Shown: positions 42,094 through 50,819 of the stretch, piece by piece
Numbering within the stretch: position 1 is the stretch's first letter
How the letters are laid out: the number at the start of each line of letters is the position of its first letter
Source of the DNA: Streptomyces sp. FIT100
GTDB taxonomy: Bacteria > Actinomycetota > Actinomycetes > Streptomycetales > Streptomycetaceae
Assembly (NCBI RefSeq): GCF_024584805.1
Contig: NZ_CP075715.1
Coordinates: forward strand, 2,786,026-2,850,025
DNA: 64,000 nt
Direction of reading: 5' to 3'
Translations under genes and position numbers: made by a program
Notes under the pieces: model-generated
Databases searched by the model: none
Told to the model about the DNA's origin: nothing
What the model saw: only the letters and a program-made list of their open reading frames with translations

Positions 42094-43578
42094 TCATGAG
42101 AAGAGCCGCCGCCAGGTCTCGGGTCCCGGGCTGCCGTCCGCCGCGCCGCCGCGCCAGCCCTGGGAGCGCTGGAACGCCTCGACGTTGCGGCGGTCCGCCT
42201 CGCTCCAGCGCGGTCCCGGTCCGTTGGTGTAGTGCTTGCCGAAGCCCCGCTTCACCAGTTGGCGGCCGAGCTTCTCCACATGGGGGTTCGACTGGCCGGG
42301 GCGGAAATACCCTCGGCCCGGATAGTCCGGGACCTGTGCGGACACCGTCGCCGGAGCCTGCCCCGCGCCGCGCGGGATGTCCCTGCCCGTGCCGTTCACC
42401 AGATGGCGCCAGGTCTGCGGGCCCGGCTTTCCGTCCGCTTCCGTGCCCTTCCAGCCCTGGGCGCGCTGGAACGCCTTCGTCGCCTGCCGGTCCTCCTCGC
42501 TCCAGCGTGAGCCGGGGCCCTTGCCGTAGTAGCGCTCCGCGCCCCGATCCACGAGCAACCTTCCGATCTGGGTGACGTACTGGTTGTCCGCGCCCGTCGT
42601 GAAGTGGTGCGCACCGGGGTACGCGGGGACGGCCGCGGCGGCGTGCTGCGGGACGGGGGCGGGGACGGGCGTCCCGCCGAGGGCGGTGGCGCCGACGAGG
42701 CCCCTGTAGCGGTAGGCCACATAGCGGCCGGAGTTGTTCCAGTACGCCATCGGCGTGGCCCGCCTGCGGGTGTTCGGCCTCGCCTGTTCGTAGGCGATGT
42801 AGTGGGTGTGCGAGTAGTCGGTCCAGCCGCCGAAGATCGTGACGTGCGAGCCGTTGCCGGGATCCGCCTCGTTGTGGAAGAGCAGGATGTCGCCCGGTTG
42901 CAGGTCCTCGCGGGCGATGCGGACCCCGTACTGGGCCAGGCTGCCGGTCCATTCGTTGCCCAGCAGGTTCCACGCCATCGAGACATAGCCCGAGCAGTCC
43001 TGCCGGTACCCGTCCGACCAGAACAAGCCCATGGAGTAGGGCACCTTGTCCTTGACCCAGAGCTTGGCCCGGTTGATGATCTGCGCGCGGGTCATGGTGC
43101 GCAGCTCCGGCGCGGCGCCTCCGGCCGGTGCCGGTGCGGGCCGTCCGTACAGCGGGCCCTGTCCGCCCTGCGGGGTCTCCGGCTCCGGGGCCTGTGTGGT
43201 CTCCGGTTCGGGACTCTTCGTGGCCTCCGGCTCCGGGGTCTGCGGGGTTTGCGATTCGGGACTCTGCGCGGTTTCCGGTTCAGGCGCCTGCGCGGCCCCC
43301 GGTTCCGGGCTCCGCGCGGCACCGACCGGGCCGCTCGGCGCAGGACCGCCCGCGGCGGTGCCGGTGCTGTCGGCCGCCGCCCCGGCCGTCCCGCCTCCGA
43401 GCACCACGCCGGCCGCGGTGAAGAGGACCAGCGCCCGCCGGGGGCCGCGTGCGGCCGTGCGGAGCCTGGCGCTCCACGGCCGGGCGTGCCCTCGGGACGA
43501 TGCGTGGCGCTGCCGGGCGCAGCCGGCGCAGGGGCAGTCGGCGGGGGGCTCGTACTCCTCGAAGGCCGGAACGGTCAT
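42094..43578 (-). CDS. Cell-wall hydrolase with NlpC/P60-like domain and two peptidoglycan-binding domains
   Basis: This is a 494-residue protein. The short cytoplasmic start has a cysteine cluster (ADCPCAGCARQRH) before one membrane segment (ALVLFTAAGVVLGGG). A Pro/Glu/Thr stalk with SPEPET repeats follows. The catalytic-looking domain has a cysteine in YRQDCSGYVSMAWN and a histidine in NGSHVTIFGGW. Two similar PG-binding repeats end the protein (GPGSRWSEEDRQATKAFQRA and GPGPRWSEADRRNVEAFQRS). It probably cuts or binds peptidoglycan outside the membrane. ATG at 43578. Its position beside the tip-glucan genes suggests a role in wall remodelling. Confidence 0.82.
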   Translation of the reverse strand: MTVPAFEEYEPPADCPCAGCARQRHASSRGHARPWSARLRTAARGPRRALVLFTAAGVVLGGGTAGAAADSTGTAAGGPAPSGPVGAARSPEPGAAQAPEPETAQSPESQTPQTPEPEATKSPEPETTQAPEPETPQGGQGPLYGRPAPAPAGGAAPELRTMTRAQIINRAKLWVKDKVPYSMGLFWSDGYRQDCSGYVSMAWNLLGNEWTGSLAQYGVRIAREDLQPGDILLFHNEADPGNGSHVTIFGGWTDYSHTHYIAYEQARPNTRRRATPMAYWNNSGRYVAYRYRGLVGATALGGTPVPAPVPQHAAAAVPAYPGAHHFTTGADNQYVTQIGRLLVDRGAERYYGKGPGSRWSEEDRQATKAFQRAQGWKGTEADGKPGPQTWRHLVNGTGRDIPRGAGQAPATVSAQVPDYPGRGYFRPGQSNPHVEKLGRQLVKRGFGKHYTNGPGPRWSEADRRNVEAFQRSQGWRGGAADGSPGPETWRRLFS

Positions 43579-43737
43579 GCGGTGCGGCTCCACTGGCCCT
43601 CCACAGCGTCTCAACTGTTCTGACAAATCACACTTTGACTGATCAAAGAGAAAAAACGACCATCCGACAGGCCGGAACGCGCGAGGAAATGGTCAGGAGC
43701 ACACCTGGAGGTCGGGTAAAGTTTTCCGGGTCAGCAC

Positions 43738-43811
43738 GCGCCGCTAGCTCAGTTGGTTAGAGCAGCTGACTCTTAATCAGCGGGTCCGGGGTTCGAGTCC
43801 CTGGCGGCGCA
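43738..43811 (+). tRNA. tRNA-Lys (CUU), third copy
   Basis: Identical over 74 bases to the other two tRNA-Lys genes in the window, in the same direction as the first. It lies between the wall-hydrolase gene and cslA. Having three identical CUU copies within about 20 kb is notable. Confidence 0.97.
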
Positions 43812-43820
43812 CGCGCCATC

Positions 43821-43851
43821 GAGGCCCCCTCACCACGAGTGAGGGGGCCTC
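43821..43851. terminator. Hairpin terminator after third tRNA-Lys
   Basis: A perfect 13-bp inverted repeat GAGGCCCCCTCAC / GTGAGGGGGCCTC with a five-base loop, ten bases after the tRNA. The sequence differs from the other two tRNA terminators. Confidence 0.85.
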
Positions 43852-44112
43852 GGTCGTTCCCGGATGCCCTTGTAGTAAGCGCCTGCGCTCCGGGAACCTG
43901 TCCTCCGGTTGTGTCGGCCACGTGGTGAGGACCCCGTCAACGAACGGCTGTCCGAGCCCGGCGCCATGCAACCGGACGGTCGTCATCTGATGTCTACGGG
44001 AACGACGACCTGCCATTGCCGCGCCGAGGACGGCTGGTCGGGGGACCGGGGGTTGAGGGCGCGGAGACCGAACGATCACGCAGCCAGACCAGGCATGCGG
44101 GGGGAATGATTC
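43852..44112. promoter_or_regulatory. Upstream region of cslA-glxA
   Basis: This is about 260 bases without a gene, expected to hold the cslA promoter. I see the ribosome site GGGGGGAATGATTC just before the cslA ATG and no clear operator or riboswitch. Confidence 0.4.
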
Positions 44113-46050
44113 ATGACGTCGACGCCGACCGGCGCCCGGCAACAGGACAACGACGACTCTTCCCGGACCACTCAGCTCCGGATTCCCGGACAACTGCGTG
44201 CGGGAGCGTCCCGGCTGCGCCCGAAGAGGACGGTGCTGCCGCGGTACGACTACGAGCACTACAGCCGGCTCGCGGGGCCGCTGACCCAGCCCGACCCGGC
44301 GGAGCCGTACCGGGTGAGGTACCGCTCGCTGCTCTCGCAGGAGCCGCACCGAATACGCGCCGCCCTGCTGCTGGGCGCCGCGCCACTCGTCTCACTCGGG
44401 CTGTTCGCCTGGCTGATGCAGCCTCAGCACTGGACCGAACGCGACCCGGACCTCGACAACGACCTGCTGCTGTGGCTCGACATCGTCATGCTCGTCTCGA
44501 TCGGCCTGATCGAGCTCTTCCGGACGATGAACGTCCTGTCCAACGCGCACGCGACGCTCGTCGCCCGCGACCCGGTCCCCGTCGTGCCCGAGCACGGCAC
44601 CCGGGTCGCTTTCCTCACCTCCTTCGTGCCGGGCAAGGAGCCCCTGGAGATGGTGACGAAGACCCTCGAAGCGGCGGTGCGCATCCGGCACCGCGGACTG
44701 ATGCACGTATGGCTGCTCGACGAGGGCGACGATCCGGCCGTCAAGGAGGTCTGCGCGCGGCTCGGCGTCCACCACTTCTCCCGCAAGGGCATCGCCGAGT
44801 GGAACCAGCCCAAGGGCGCCCACCGGGCCAGGACCAAGCACGGCAACTACAACGCCTGGCTGGACGCGCACGGCGGGAACTACGACTTCTTCGCGTCCGT
44901 CGACACCGACCACGTCCCGCTGCCCAACTACCTGGAGCGGATGCTCGGCTACTTCCGCGACCCGGACGTCGGCTTCGTCATCGGCCCGCAGGTCTACGGC
45001 AATTACGACACCTTCGTCACCAAGGCCGCGGAGTCCCAGCAGTTCCTCTTCCACGCCCTGATCCAGCGCGCCGGCAACCGCTACGGCGCCCCCATGTTCG
45101 TCGGCACCTCCAACGCCGTCCGGATCAGCGCGATCCGGCAGATCGGCGGGCTCTACGACTCGATCACCGAGGACATGGCGACGGGCTTCGAGATGCACCG
45201 CGCCCGCAACCCGCGCACCGGCAACAAGTGGCGCTCGGTCTACACCCCGGACGTGCTGGCCGTCGGCGAGGGCCCGACCGCCTGGACCGACTTCTTCACC
45301 CAGCAGCTGCGCTGGTCGCGCGGCACGTACGAGACGATCCTCAAGCAGTACTGGAGGGGCTTCGGGACGCTGCCGCCCGGGAAGCTCTTCAACTACACGA
45401 TGATGATCATCTTCTACCCGATGTCGGCACTCAACTGGATCCTGGCGGCGCTCAGCTGCGCCCTGTTCCTGGGCATGGGCGCCTCGGGCGTGCAGATCGA
45501 CCCGGCGATCTGGATGATGCTGTACGGCAACGCCTCGGCGCTCCAGATCGGCCTGTACATCTGGAACCGCCGCCACAACGTCTCGCCGCACGAGCCCGAG
45601 GGCTCCGGCGGCCTCGCCGGCATGGTGATGTCCGCGCTCTCCGCGCCGATCTACGCGCGCTCCCTGATGGACGCCGTACTGCGCCGCAAGAGCTCGTTCG
45701 TCGTGACCCCCAAGGGCGACTCGTCCAGCCCGGACACCCTCTTCGGCACCTTCCGGATCCACCTCTTCTTCACCCTGGTCTTCGGCGGCTCGCTCGCCTC
45801 CTCCTTCTGGTTCGGGCACGACCACCCGGCGATGATCACCTGGGCCGGGCTGGCCCTGCTGATCACGGCGGCGCCCATCCTCGCCTGGCGGTACTCCCTG
45901 CGCGAGGACAGGAAGAAGAAGCGGAAGAACCCGCCCGCTTCGGGAGGCGGGCCGGGGGCGGCGCCGACGGCCGCCCACGTGCCGCAGCAGAAGCCCGGCT
46001 GGGCCCCCGAACAGACCATGCAGATCGCCCTTGGGGGACGTAAGAAATGA
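44113..46050 (+). CDS. cslA: Cellulose-synthase-like glycosyltransferase CslA
   Basis: This is a 645-residue GT2 membrane processive glycosyltransferase. Two membrane helices (about 82-102 and 117-136) precede the catalytic domain. The UDP-sugar site DTD is at 264-266 (SVDTDHVPL), the catalytic base motif TED at 352-354, and the processive-acceptor motif QQLRW at 397-401. About four to five more helices follow. In streptomycetes CslA makes a beta-glucan at hyphal tips needed for aerial growth and attachment, together with GlxA. The stop overlaps the glxA start by four bases. No PilZ domain is present. Confidence 0.93.
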   Translation: MTSTPTGARQQDNDDSSRTTQLRIPGQLRAGASRLRPKRTVLPRYDYEHYSRLAGPLTQPDPAEPYRVRYRSLLSQEPHRIRAALLLGAAPLVSLGLFAWLMQPQHWTERDPDLDNDLLLWLDIVMLVSIGLIELFRTMNVLSNAHATLVARDPVPVVPEHGTRVAFLTSFVPGKEPLEMVTKTLEAAVRIRHRGLMHVWLLDEGDDPAVKEVCARLGVHHFSRKGIAEWNQPKGAHRARTKHGNYNAWLDAHGGNYDFFASVDTDHVPLPNYLERMLGYFRDPDVGFVIGPQVYGNYDTFVTKAAESQQFLFHALIQRAGNRYGAPMFVGTSNAVRISAIRQIGGLYDSITEDMATGFEMHRARNPRTGNKWRSVYTPDVLAVGEGPTAWTDFFTQQLRWSRGTYETILKQYWRGFGTLPPGKLFNYTMMIIFYPMSALNWILAALSCALFLGMGASGVQIDPAIWMMLYGNASALQIGLYIWNRRHNVSPHEPEGSGGLAGMVMSALSAPIYARSLMDAVLRRKSSFVVTPKGDSSSPDTLFGTFRIHLFFTLVFGGSLASSFWFGHDHPAMITWAGLALLITAAPILAWRYSLREDRKKKRKNPPASGGGPGAAPTAAHVPQQKPGWAPEQTMQIALGGRKK

Positions 46051-48002
46051 GCACCACCCTTCCCGTCCGGCCCAACCACCGCAGGAACCGCGCCCGGCGC
46101 ATCCTCATCGGCGTGGCGGTGGTGGCGCTGGTCGCCGGGTTCAACGGGCCCGCCCTGTACCGGTACGGCTCGGCGGAGTACCACGAATACAAGATCAACA
46201 GGCCGGAGTACAAGGCCGGGAACGGCCACTGGGACTTCCTCGACATCCCGTCCGAGTACCGGATCAACGCCATCCACGCCGCCCTGCTGCACACCGGCAA
46301 GGTCCTGCTGATCGCCGGCTCCGGCAACAACCAGAAGAACTTCGACGCGAAGAAGTTCGAATCGGTCCTGTGGGACCCGAGGACGAACGAGTTCACGAAG
46401 ATACCCACGCCGAAGGACATGTTCTGCGCCGGGCACACCCAACTGCCCGACGGAAAGCTGCTGGTCGCCGGCGGCACCAAGCGGTACGAGAAGCTCAAGG
46501 GCGACGTCACCAAGGCCGGCGGCCTGATGATCGTCCACAACGAGGACCCGGACAAGCCCGTCACCCTGCCCGCCGGCACCAAGTTCACCGGCAAGGAGAG
46601 CGGCAGGACCTTCGTCTCCAAGGACCCGGTCCTGGTCGACCGGGCCAAGAAGGTCTTCGACCCTGTGACCGGCAGCTTTCTGCGCACCGATGCGGGGCTC
46701 GGCCGCATCTACGTCGAGGCGGAGGAGTCCGGGAAGGCGTACGAGACGGGCACCGAGGACAACTACCGGGTGCACGGCCTCAAGGGCTCCGACAAGCGCA
46801 ACGTCTACGGCATCGCGCAGAAGCTCGCCCTCGACAAGAAGGACTTCCAGGGCATCAGGGACGCCTACGAGTTCGACCCGGTCGCCGAGAAGTACATCAA
46901 GGTCGACCCGATGAACGAGGCCCGCTGGTACCCGACCCTGACGACGCTGGAGGACGGCAGGGTCCTCTCCCTCTCCGGTCTCGACGAGATCGGGCAGATC
47001 GTGCCCGGCAAGGACGAGATCTACGACCCGGAGACGAAGAAGTGGGAGTACACGGGCGTCGAACGGCGCTTCCCCACCTACCCGGCGATCTTCCTGATGG
47101 ACAACGGAAAGCTCTTCTACTCCGGCTCGAACGCGGGGTACGGCCCGGCCGACATCGGCCGTGACCCCGGCATCTGGGACCTGGACGGCAACACCTTCAC
47201 GAAGATCCCCGGGCTCGGCGACCCGGACAGGATGGAGACCTCGGCGACGGTCATGCTGCCGCCCGCCCAGGACCAGAGGTTCATGGTCATCGGCGGCGGC
47301 GGGGTCGGCGAATCCGAGAAGTCCAGCGAGAAGTCCCGGCTTGTCGACCTCAAGGACCCGAACCCCCGCTTCAGGGACGGCGCTTCCCTGGACAAGGGCA
47401 CCCGCTACCCGAGCGCCTCCCTCCTGCCCGACGACAGCGTGCTCGTCACCGGCGGCTCCGAGGACTACCGGGGGCGCAGCGGCTCCAACATCCTCCAGGC
47501 GCGCACGTACGACCCGAAGGCAGGAACGTTCCGGCGCGTGGCGGACCCGCGGGTCGGACGCAACTACCACTCGGGCTCGGTGCTGCTGCCCGACGGCCGC
47601 GTGATGATCTTCGGCTCCGACTCGCTCTTCGCCGACGACGCCAACACCAAGCCCGGCGTCTTCGAGCAGCGCATCGAGATCTACACGCCGCCGTACCTCT
47701 ACCGGGACGCGCGCCCCCGGATCACCGGCGGTCCGAAGCGGATCGAGCGGGGCGACTCGGGCACCTTCAGGAGCCCCGATGCGGGCAGGCTCACCACGGC
47801 GAAGCTGATGCGGCCGAGCGCGGTGACCCATGTGACGGACGTGGACCAGCGCTCGATCGCGCTCAAGCTGCGGAAGACGGCGAACGGCTTCACGGTGACC
47901 GTCCCGAAGAACCGGGCGCTGGTGCCGTCGGGCTGGTACCTGCTCTTCGTGACGGACGCGGAGGGGACACCGTCGGAGGGCGTGTGGGTGGAGGTGCCGT
48001 AG
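46047..48002 (+). CDS. glxA: Mononuclear copper radical oxidase GlxA
   Basis: This is a 651-residue extracytoplasmic enzyme held by an N-terminal membrane helix (residues 19-34). The galactose-oxidase-type active site can be traced. C127 in DMFCAGH and Y295 in EARWYPTL would form the Cys-Tyr radical cofactor, with stacking W294. The copper ligands are Y507 and H508 in GRNYHSGS and H595 in AVTHVTDVD. The numbering is consistently six higher than I recall for S. lividans GlxA, and all key residues are present. It cooperates with CslA in producing the tip glycan. ATGA overlap with cslA. Confidence 0.93.
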   Translation: MSTTLPVRPNHRRNRARRILIGVAVVALVAGFNGPALYRYGSAEYHEYKINRPEYKAGNGHWDFLDIPSEYRINAIHAALLHTGKVLLIAGSGNNQKNFDAKKFESVLWDPRTNEFTKIPTPKDMFCAGHTQLPDGKLLVAGGTKRYEKLKGDVTKAGGLMIVHNEDPDKPVTLPAGTKFTGKESGRTFVSKDPVLVDRAKKVFDPVTGSFLRTDAGLGRIYVEAEESGKAYETGTEDNYRVHGLKGSDKRNVYGIAQKLALDKKDFQGIRDAYEFDPVAEKYIKVDPMNEARWYPTLTTLEDGRVLSLSGLDEIGQIVPGKDEIYDPETKKWEYTGVERRFPTYPAIFLMDNGKLFYSGSNAGYGPADIGRDPGIWDLDGNTFTKIPGLGDPDRMETSATVMLPPAQDQRFMVIGGGGVGESEKSSEKSRLVDLKDPNPRFRDGASLDKGTRYPSASLLPDDSVLVTGGSEDYRGRSGSNILQARTYDPKAGTFRRVADPRVGRNYHSGSVLLPDGRVMIFGSDSLFADDANTKPGVFEQRIEIYTPPYLYRDARPRITGGPKRIERGDSGTFRSPDAGRLTTAKLMRPSAVTHVTDVDQRSIALKLRKTANGFTVTVPKNRALVPSGWYLLFVTDAEGTPSEGVWVEVP

Positions 48003-48005
48003 CAC

Positions 48006-48038
48006 CGGCGGCGGGCTCCGCACCGGAGCCCGCCGCCG
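48006..48038. terminator. Strong bidirectional hairpin between glxA and the GH6 gene
   Basis: A perfect 15-bp inverted repeat (CGGCGGCGGGCTCCG, 48006-48020, and its complement 48024-48038) with a three-base loop. It begins three bases after the glxA stop and lies eight bases from the end of the convergent gene. Confidence 0.9.
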
Positions 48039-48046
48039 AAGCCGCC

Positions 48047-49060
48047 CTACTTCGTGTTGCGCGCCAGTTCCAGCGCGTACTCCGGGTACCAGTCCCCGGC
48101 CTTCGGGCCGCCCTTGCAGTCGCCGTCCGACTCCCCCGGCCGCTTCACCCACAGATACGCGTCCACCAGCGGGTCACCCGTCCTCGTCGTCGGCGGCTCC
48201 CCCAGCGCCCGCCCCGACGGGTTGCACCAGTTCTCCTTCGGATCGCCCTGCGTGTAAGGGCCGTTGCCGTTGCGGCTGGTGTCGATCACGAAGTGCTTGT
48301 TCCCGACCTTCGCCGAGAGACTGCGGCCGAAGTCCCTGCTCGCCTCCGTCGTCTGGAAGTTGGAGACGTTGACCGCGAAGCCGTCGGCCCGCTCGATGCC
48401 CGCGCGTCGGAGCGGTTCGAAGAGGGAGTCCGGCTGGGACCAGTCGGCGTTGCCCGCGTCCACGTAGACTTTGGTCGCGGGCTGCTGCTTGAGCCGCTCG
48501 ACCGCGCCCTTCAGCAGGTCGTACCGCTCCTGGTGGAACTCGCCGGGCGTACAGCCGTCCACGAGGTGCAGCACGGCGTCCGGCTCCAGGACGACCGTCG
48601 CACGCCGGTCGCCGATGCCCTTGGCGACCTTGTCGACCCACTGCCGGTACGCGTTCCCGTCGGCGGCGCCGCCCCTGGAGAACTGCCCGCAGTCGCGGTG
48701 CGGGATGTTGTACAGGACCAGCAGCGCGTCCCGGCCGGCCTTCCCGGCCGCCTCCGTGAAGCCCTTCGCCTCGGCCTCCGGATCGTCCGGGCCGATCCAC
48801 TCGCCGACCGGCTGCTCCGCGATCCGCCGGATCAGCCCGGCCTTCTCGTCGTCGCCGTCCTCGCGATACGCCGCGACCTGCCGCGCCGCCCTGCCGTCGG
48901 GGTTGACCCAGAACGGGGCCGTCCCCTCCGGCTGCTGGGCGCCGCCCGAAGGGCGGTCCTCACCGCCGGACGAACAGGCCGCCAGCAGCAGCGCGGCCCC
49001 CACCGCGGCCACCGCCGCAGCCGCCCCCCGGCGGGAACGCCCGACGCAACTCCCGTACAT
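48047..49060 (-). CDS. cslZ: GH6 endoglucanase-like lipoprotein (CslZ-type)
   Basis: This is a 337-residue family-6 glycoside hydrolase with lipobox LLLAAC (C29), so membrane-anchored outside. Catalytic aspartates fit PHRDCGQFSRGG (D123) and VVLEPDAVLHL (D161). The segments VYVDAGNADWSQPDSLFEPL, VSNFQTTEASRDFGRSLS, HFVIDTSRNGNGPY and AYLWVKRPGESDGDC are also typical. ATG at 49060 with GGGGAG upstream. It would trim or release the CslA glucan. It is on the strand opposite cslA-glxA and converges with them. The symbol is assigned by context. Confidence 0.82.
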   Translation of the reverse strand: MYGSCVGRSRRGAAAAVAAVGAALLLAACSSGGEDRPSGGAQQPEGTAPFWVNPDGRAARQVAAYREDGDDEKAGLIRRIAEQPVGEWIGPDDPEAEAKGFTEAAGKAGRDALLVLYNIPHRDCGQFSRGGAADGNAYRQWVDKVAKGIGDRRATVVLEPDAVLHLVDGCTPGEFHQERYDLLKGAVERLKQQPATKVYVDAGNADWSQPDSLFEPLRRAGIERADGFAVNVSNFQTTEASRDFGRSLSAKVGNKHFVIDTSRNGNGPYTQGDPKENWCNPSGRALGEPPTTRTGDPLVDAYLWVKRPGESDGDCKGGPKAGDWYPEYALELARNTK

Positions 49061-49125
49061 CCACTCCCCCTTGGTGCACTGGCGTGGCACGCCGTTCCCG
49101 GACAAGACCGGTCGAAAGCATCCTG

Positions 49126-49809
49126 TCAGATCCCGCGGGCACCCGTCAGATACGCCGACACCACCACGTTCGCCGTGTACGCCCCGGACGCACGGTCGTA
49201 AGTTCCCCCGCAGGTGATCAGCCTCAGCTCCGCCCTGCCCTGCTGCCTGACCCCGTACACCTTCTTGGCGTCGAACCGGTCCCGGCTGACGACCTGCACA
49301 TCGTCGATGGTGAACTCGGCGACCGAGCCGTCCGTCCTGGTCACCCGGATCTTCTCGCCGGGCCGGGCGGTGCTGAGACCGTAGAAGACGGCCGGCCGGG
49401 TCTGTGTGTCGACGTGCCCGACGAAGAGCGCCGCGCCCTCGGCACCCGGCCGGGTGCCACTGCCGAACCAGCCCACGGACTGCGGAGTCGCGAACGGCGG
49501 CGGATCGACCGCGCCCGTCGTGTCCAGGCCGCGGGTCACGACCGGGGCCTTCACCCCGATCGAGGGGATCTCCACCGTGCTGGGCCCGGCGGGCCGCAGC
49601 GGGTCACGCGCCGGCGGCAGCGGTACACCGAGCGGCCGGCCGACCGCGGCCACGTCCCCGGTCGTCGGGGCCGCGCTGCCGCCCGGGCCTTCCGTGGCCT
49701 CACGGCCCCAGAGCCACAGCCCCAGCAGCAGGACCGCCCAGGCCACCCCCGTGAGCAACCGCCCGGAGCCCGACGCAGGGGCGCCGGAAGCCTCGTTTCC
49801 GCTGGCCAC
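49126..49809 (-). CDS. Class E/F sortase
   Basis: This 227-residue membrane-anchored transpeptidase has a hydrophobic helix at about residues 19-36. The catalytic triad is H132 in FVGHVDT, C200 in LRLITCGG and R206 in YDRASGAY. VEIPSIGVKAPVV begins the sortase barrel. It attaches surface proteins to peptidoglycan. The GTG start lies six bases after the stop of the charged surface-protein gene, suggesting co-transcription. Classes E and F are hard to separate from sequence alone; genome annotations usually call such proteins class F. Confidence 0.85.
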   Translation of the reverse strand: MASGNEASGAPASGSGRLLTGVAWAVLLLGLWLWGREATEGPGGSAAPTTGDVAAVGRPLGVPLPPARDPLRPAGPSTVEIPSIGVKAPVVTRGLDTTGAVDPPPFATPQSVGWFGSGTRPGAEGAALFVGHVDTQTRPAVFYGLSTARPGEKIRVTRTDGSVAEFTIDDVQVVSRDRFDAKKVYGVRQQGRAELRLITCGGTYDRASGAYTANVVVSAYLTGARGI

Positions 49810-49814
49810 GGCGG

Positions 49815-50723
49815 TCAGTCCGCGTCCGCCTGGCCGACGCGGCGGCGTCGTGCGCTGCGGAACGCCACGGCCACCGCCGCCACCGCCGCGAGCACCAGCC
49901 CGATCACGGTGTGCGGAGTGCCGGGGCCCTGCTGATCGGCCTGCTTGGCCTCCTCGGACGCGAGGACCCCGGACATCCCGCCGCCACCGGCCCGTACAGG
50001 CGCGTACGGAGTGTCATCGGGGTGCGGCGCGACGTTCCCGTCCGTGTCGCCGTCATCTTCGTCGTCATCGTCGTCGCCGGAGAGATCCAGGTCCACGTCG
50101 TTGTCCTGGCCCGTCTTGCCGTTGCCGCCCCGGTCCGACCCGCCGTCCTCGCGGCCCCCGCCGCTCTTCTCGCGATCGCCACCGCTCTTTTCGCGGTCCT
50201 GGCCGCTCTTCTCGCGGTTCTGCCCCTCGTCCTTCTTCTCGTCCTTCTTCTCGTCCTTCTTCTCGTCCTTCTTCTCGTCCTTCTTCTCGCCCCGCTGCTC
50301 GTTGCCGGGCTTGCGGCTCGCTTCGGGCTCGCCGCGACCCTGGCCGCCCTCGTCACGGTCGTCGACCTGGACGACACCCGCCGCACGGTGGGCCGTGCCG
50401 TCGCAGACGACGCCGAGCGCATGCGTGCCGAGGCCGGCGCCCGATCTGATCGTCGTCTCCCCCGAGAGCGGGTTCGTCGCCGCCAGGCCACCGGACAGCG
50501 CCGCGTCCGAGACGAAGGCCCGGGACGTCACGGCAGCGCCCGTACTGCCCTCGCAGCCCGTCACCCGCAGCTGTACCTCGCCCCCGGGCTCGACGGTGCC
50601 GGGGCTGACCGTGACCTTGACCTGCCCGCTCTCTTCGGCGTGTGCGGCCCCGGCCGCGGGTGCCACGATCAGGGCACCCGCGGCCGCCGCCACCACACGG
50701 AGAGCAATGGGAACAGAACGCAT
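49815..50723 (-). CDS. Surface protein with Lys/Asp/Glu repeats, likely sortase-operon partner
   Basis: This is a 302-residue secreted protein. The signal peptide ends AAGAAHA. Residues 33-122 form a beta-rich domain (VKVTVSPGTVEPGGEVQLRV). Next comes an extremely charged stretch: five EKKD units, then REKSGQDREKSGGDREKSGG, then a run of aspartates. One C-terminal helix (HTVIGLVLAAVAAVAVAF) and a basic tail follow. No clear LPxTG or LAxTG motif precedes the helix; GPGTPHT is the nearest. Even so, placement directly before a sortase gene suggests a relation. A stalk or charge-based adhesion role is possible. Confidence 0.75.
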   Translation of the reverse strand: MRSVPIALRVVAAAAGALIVAPAAGAAHAEESGQVKVTVSPGTVEPGGEVQLRVTGCEGSTGAAVTSRAFVSDAALSGGLAATNPLSGETTIRSGAGLGTHALGVVCDGTAHRAAGVVQVDDRDEGGQGRGEPEASRKPGNEQRGEKKDEKKDEKKDEKKDEKKDEGQNREKSGQDREKSGGDREKSGGGREDGGSDRGGNGKTGQDNDVDLDLSGDDDDDEDDGDTDGNVAPHPDDTPYAPVRAGGGGMSGVLASEEAKQADQQGPGTPHTVIGLVLAAVAAVAVAFRSARRRRVGQADAD

Positions 50724-50819
50724 TGTGAACCTCCTGGTGACAGCAGATTCACGCGGTTTGCCCGTTTCCGCATCTTGAGCAGACCCGGATGGGTCACAGC
50801 GGACGGTCCACCGAACGGA

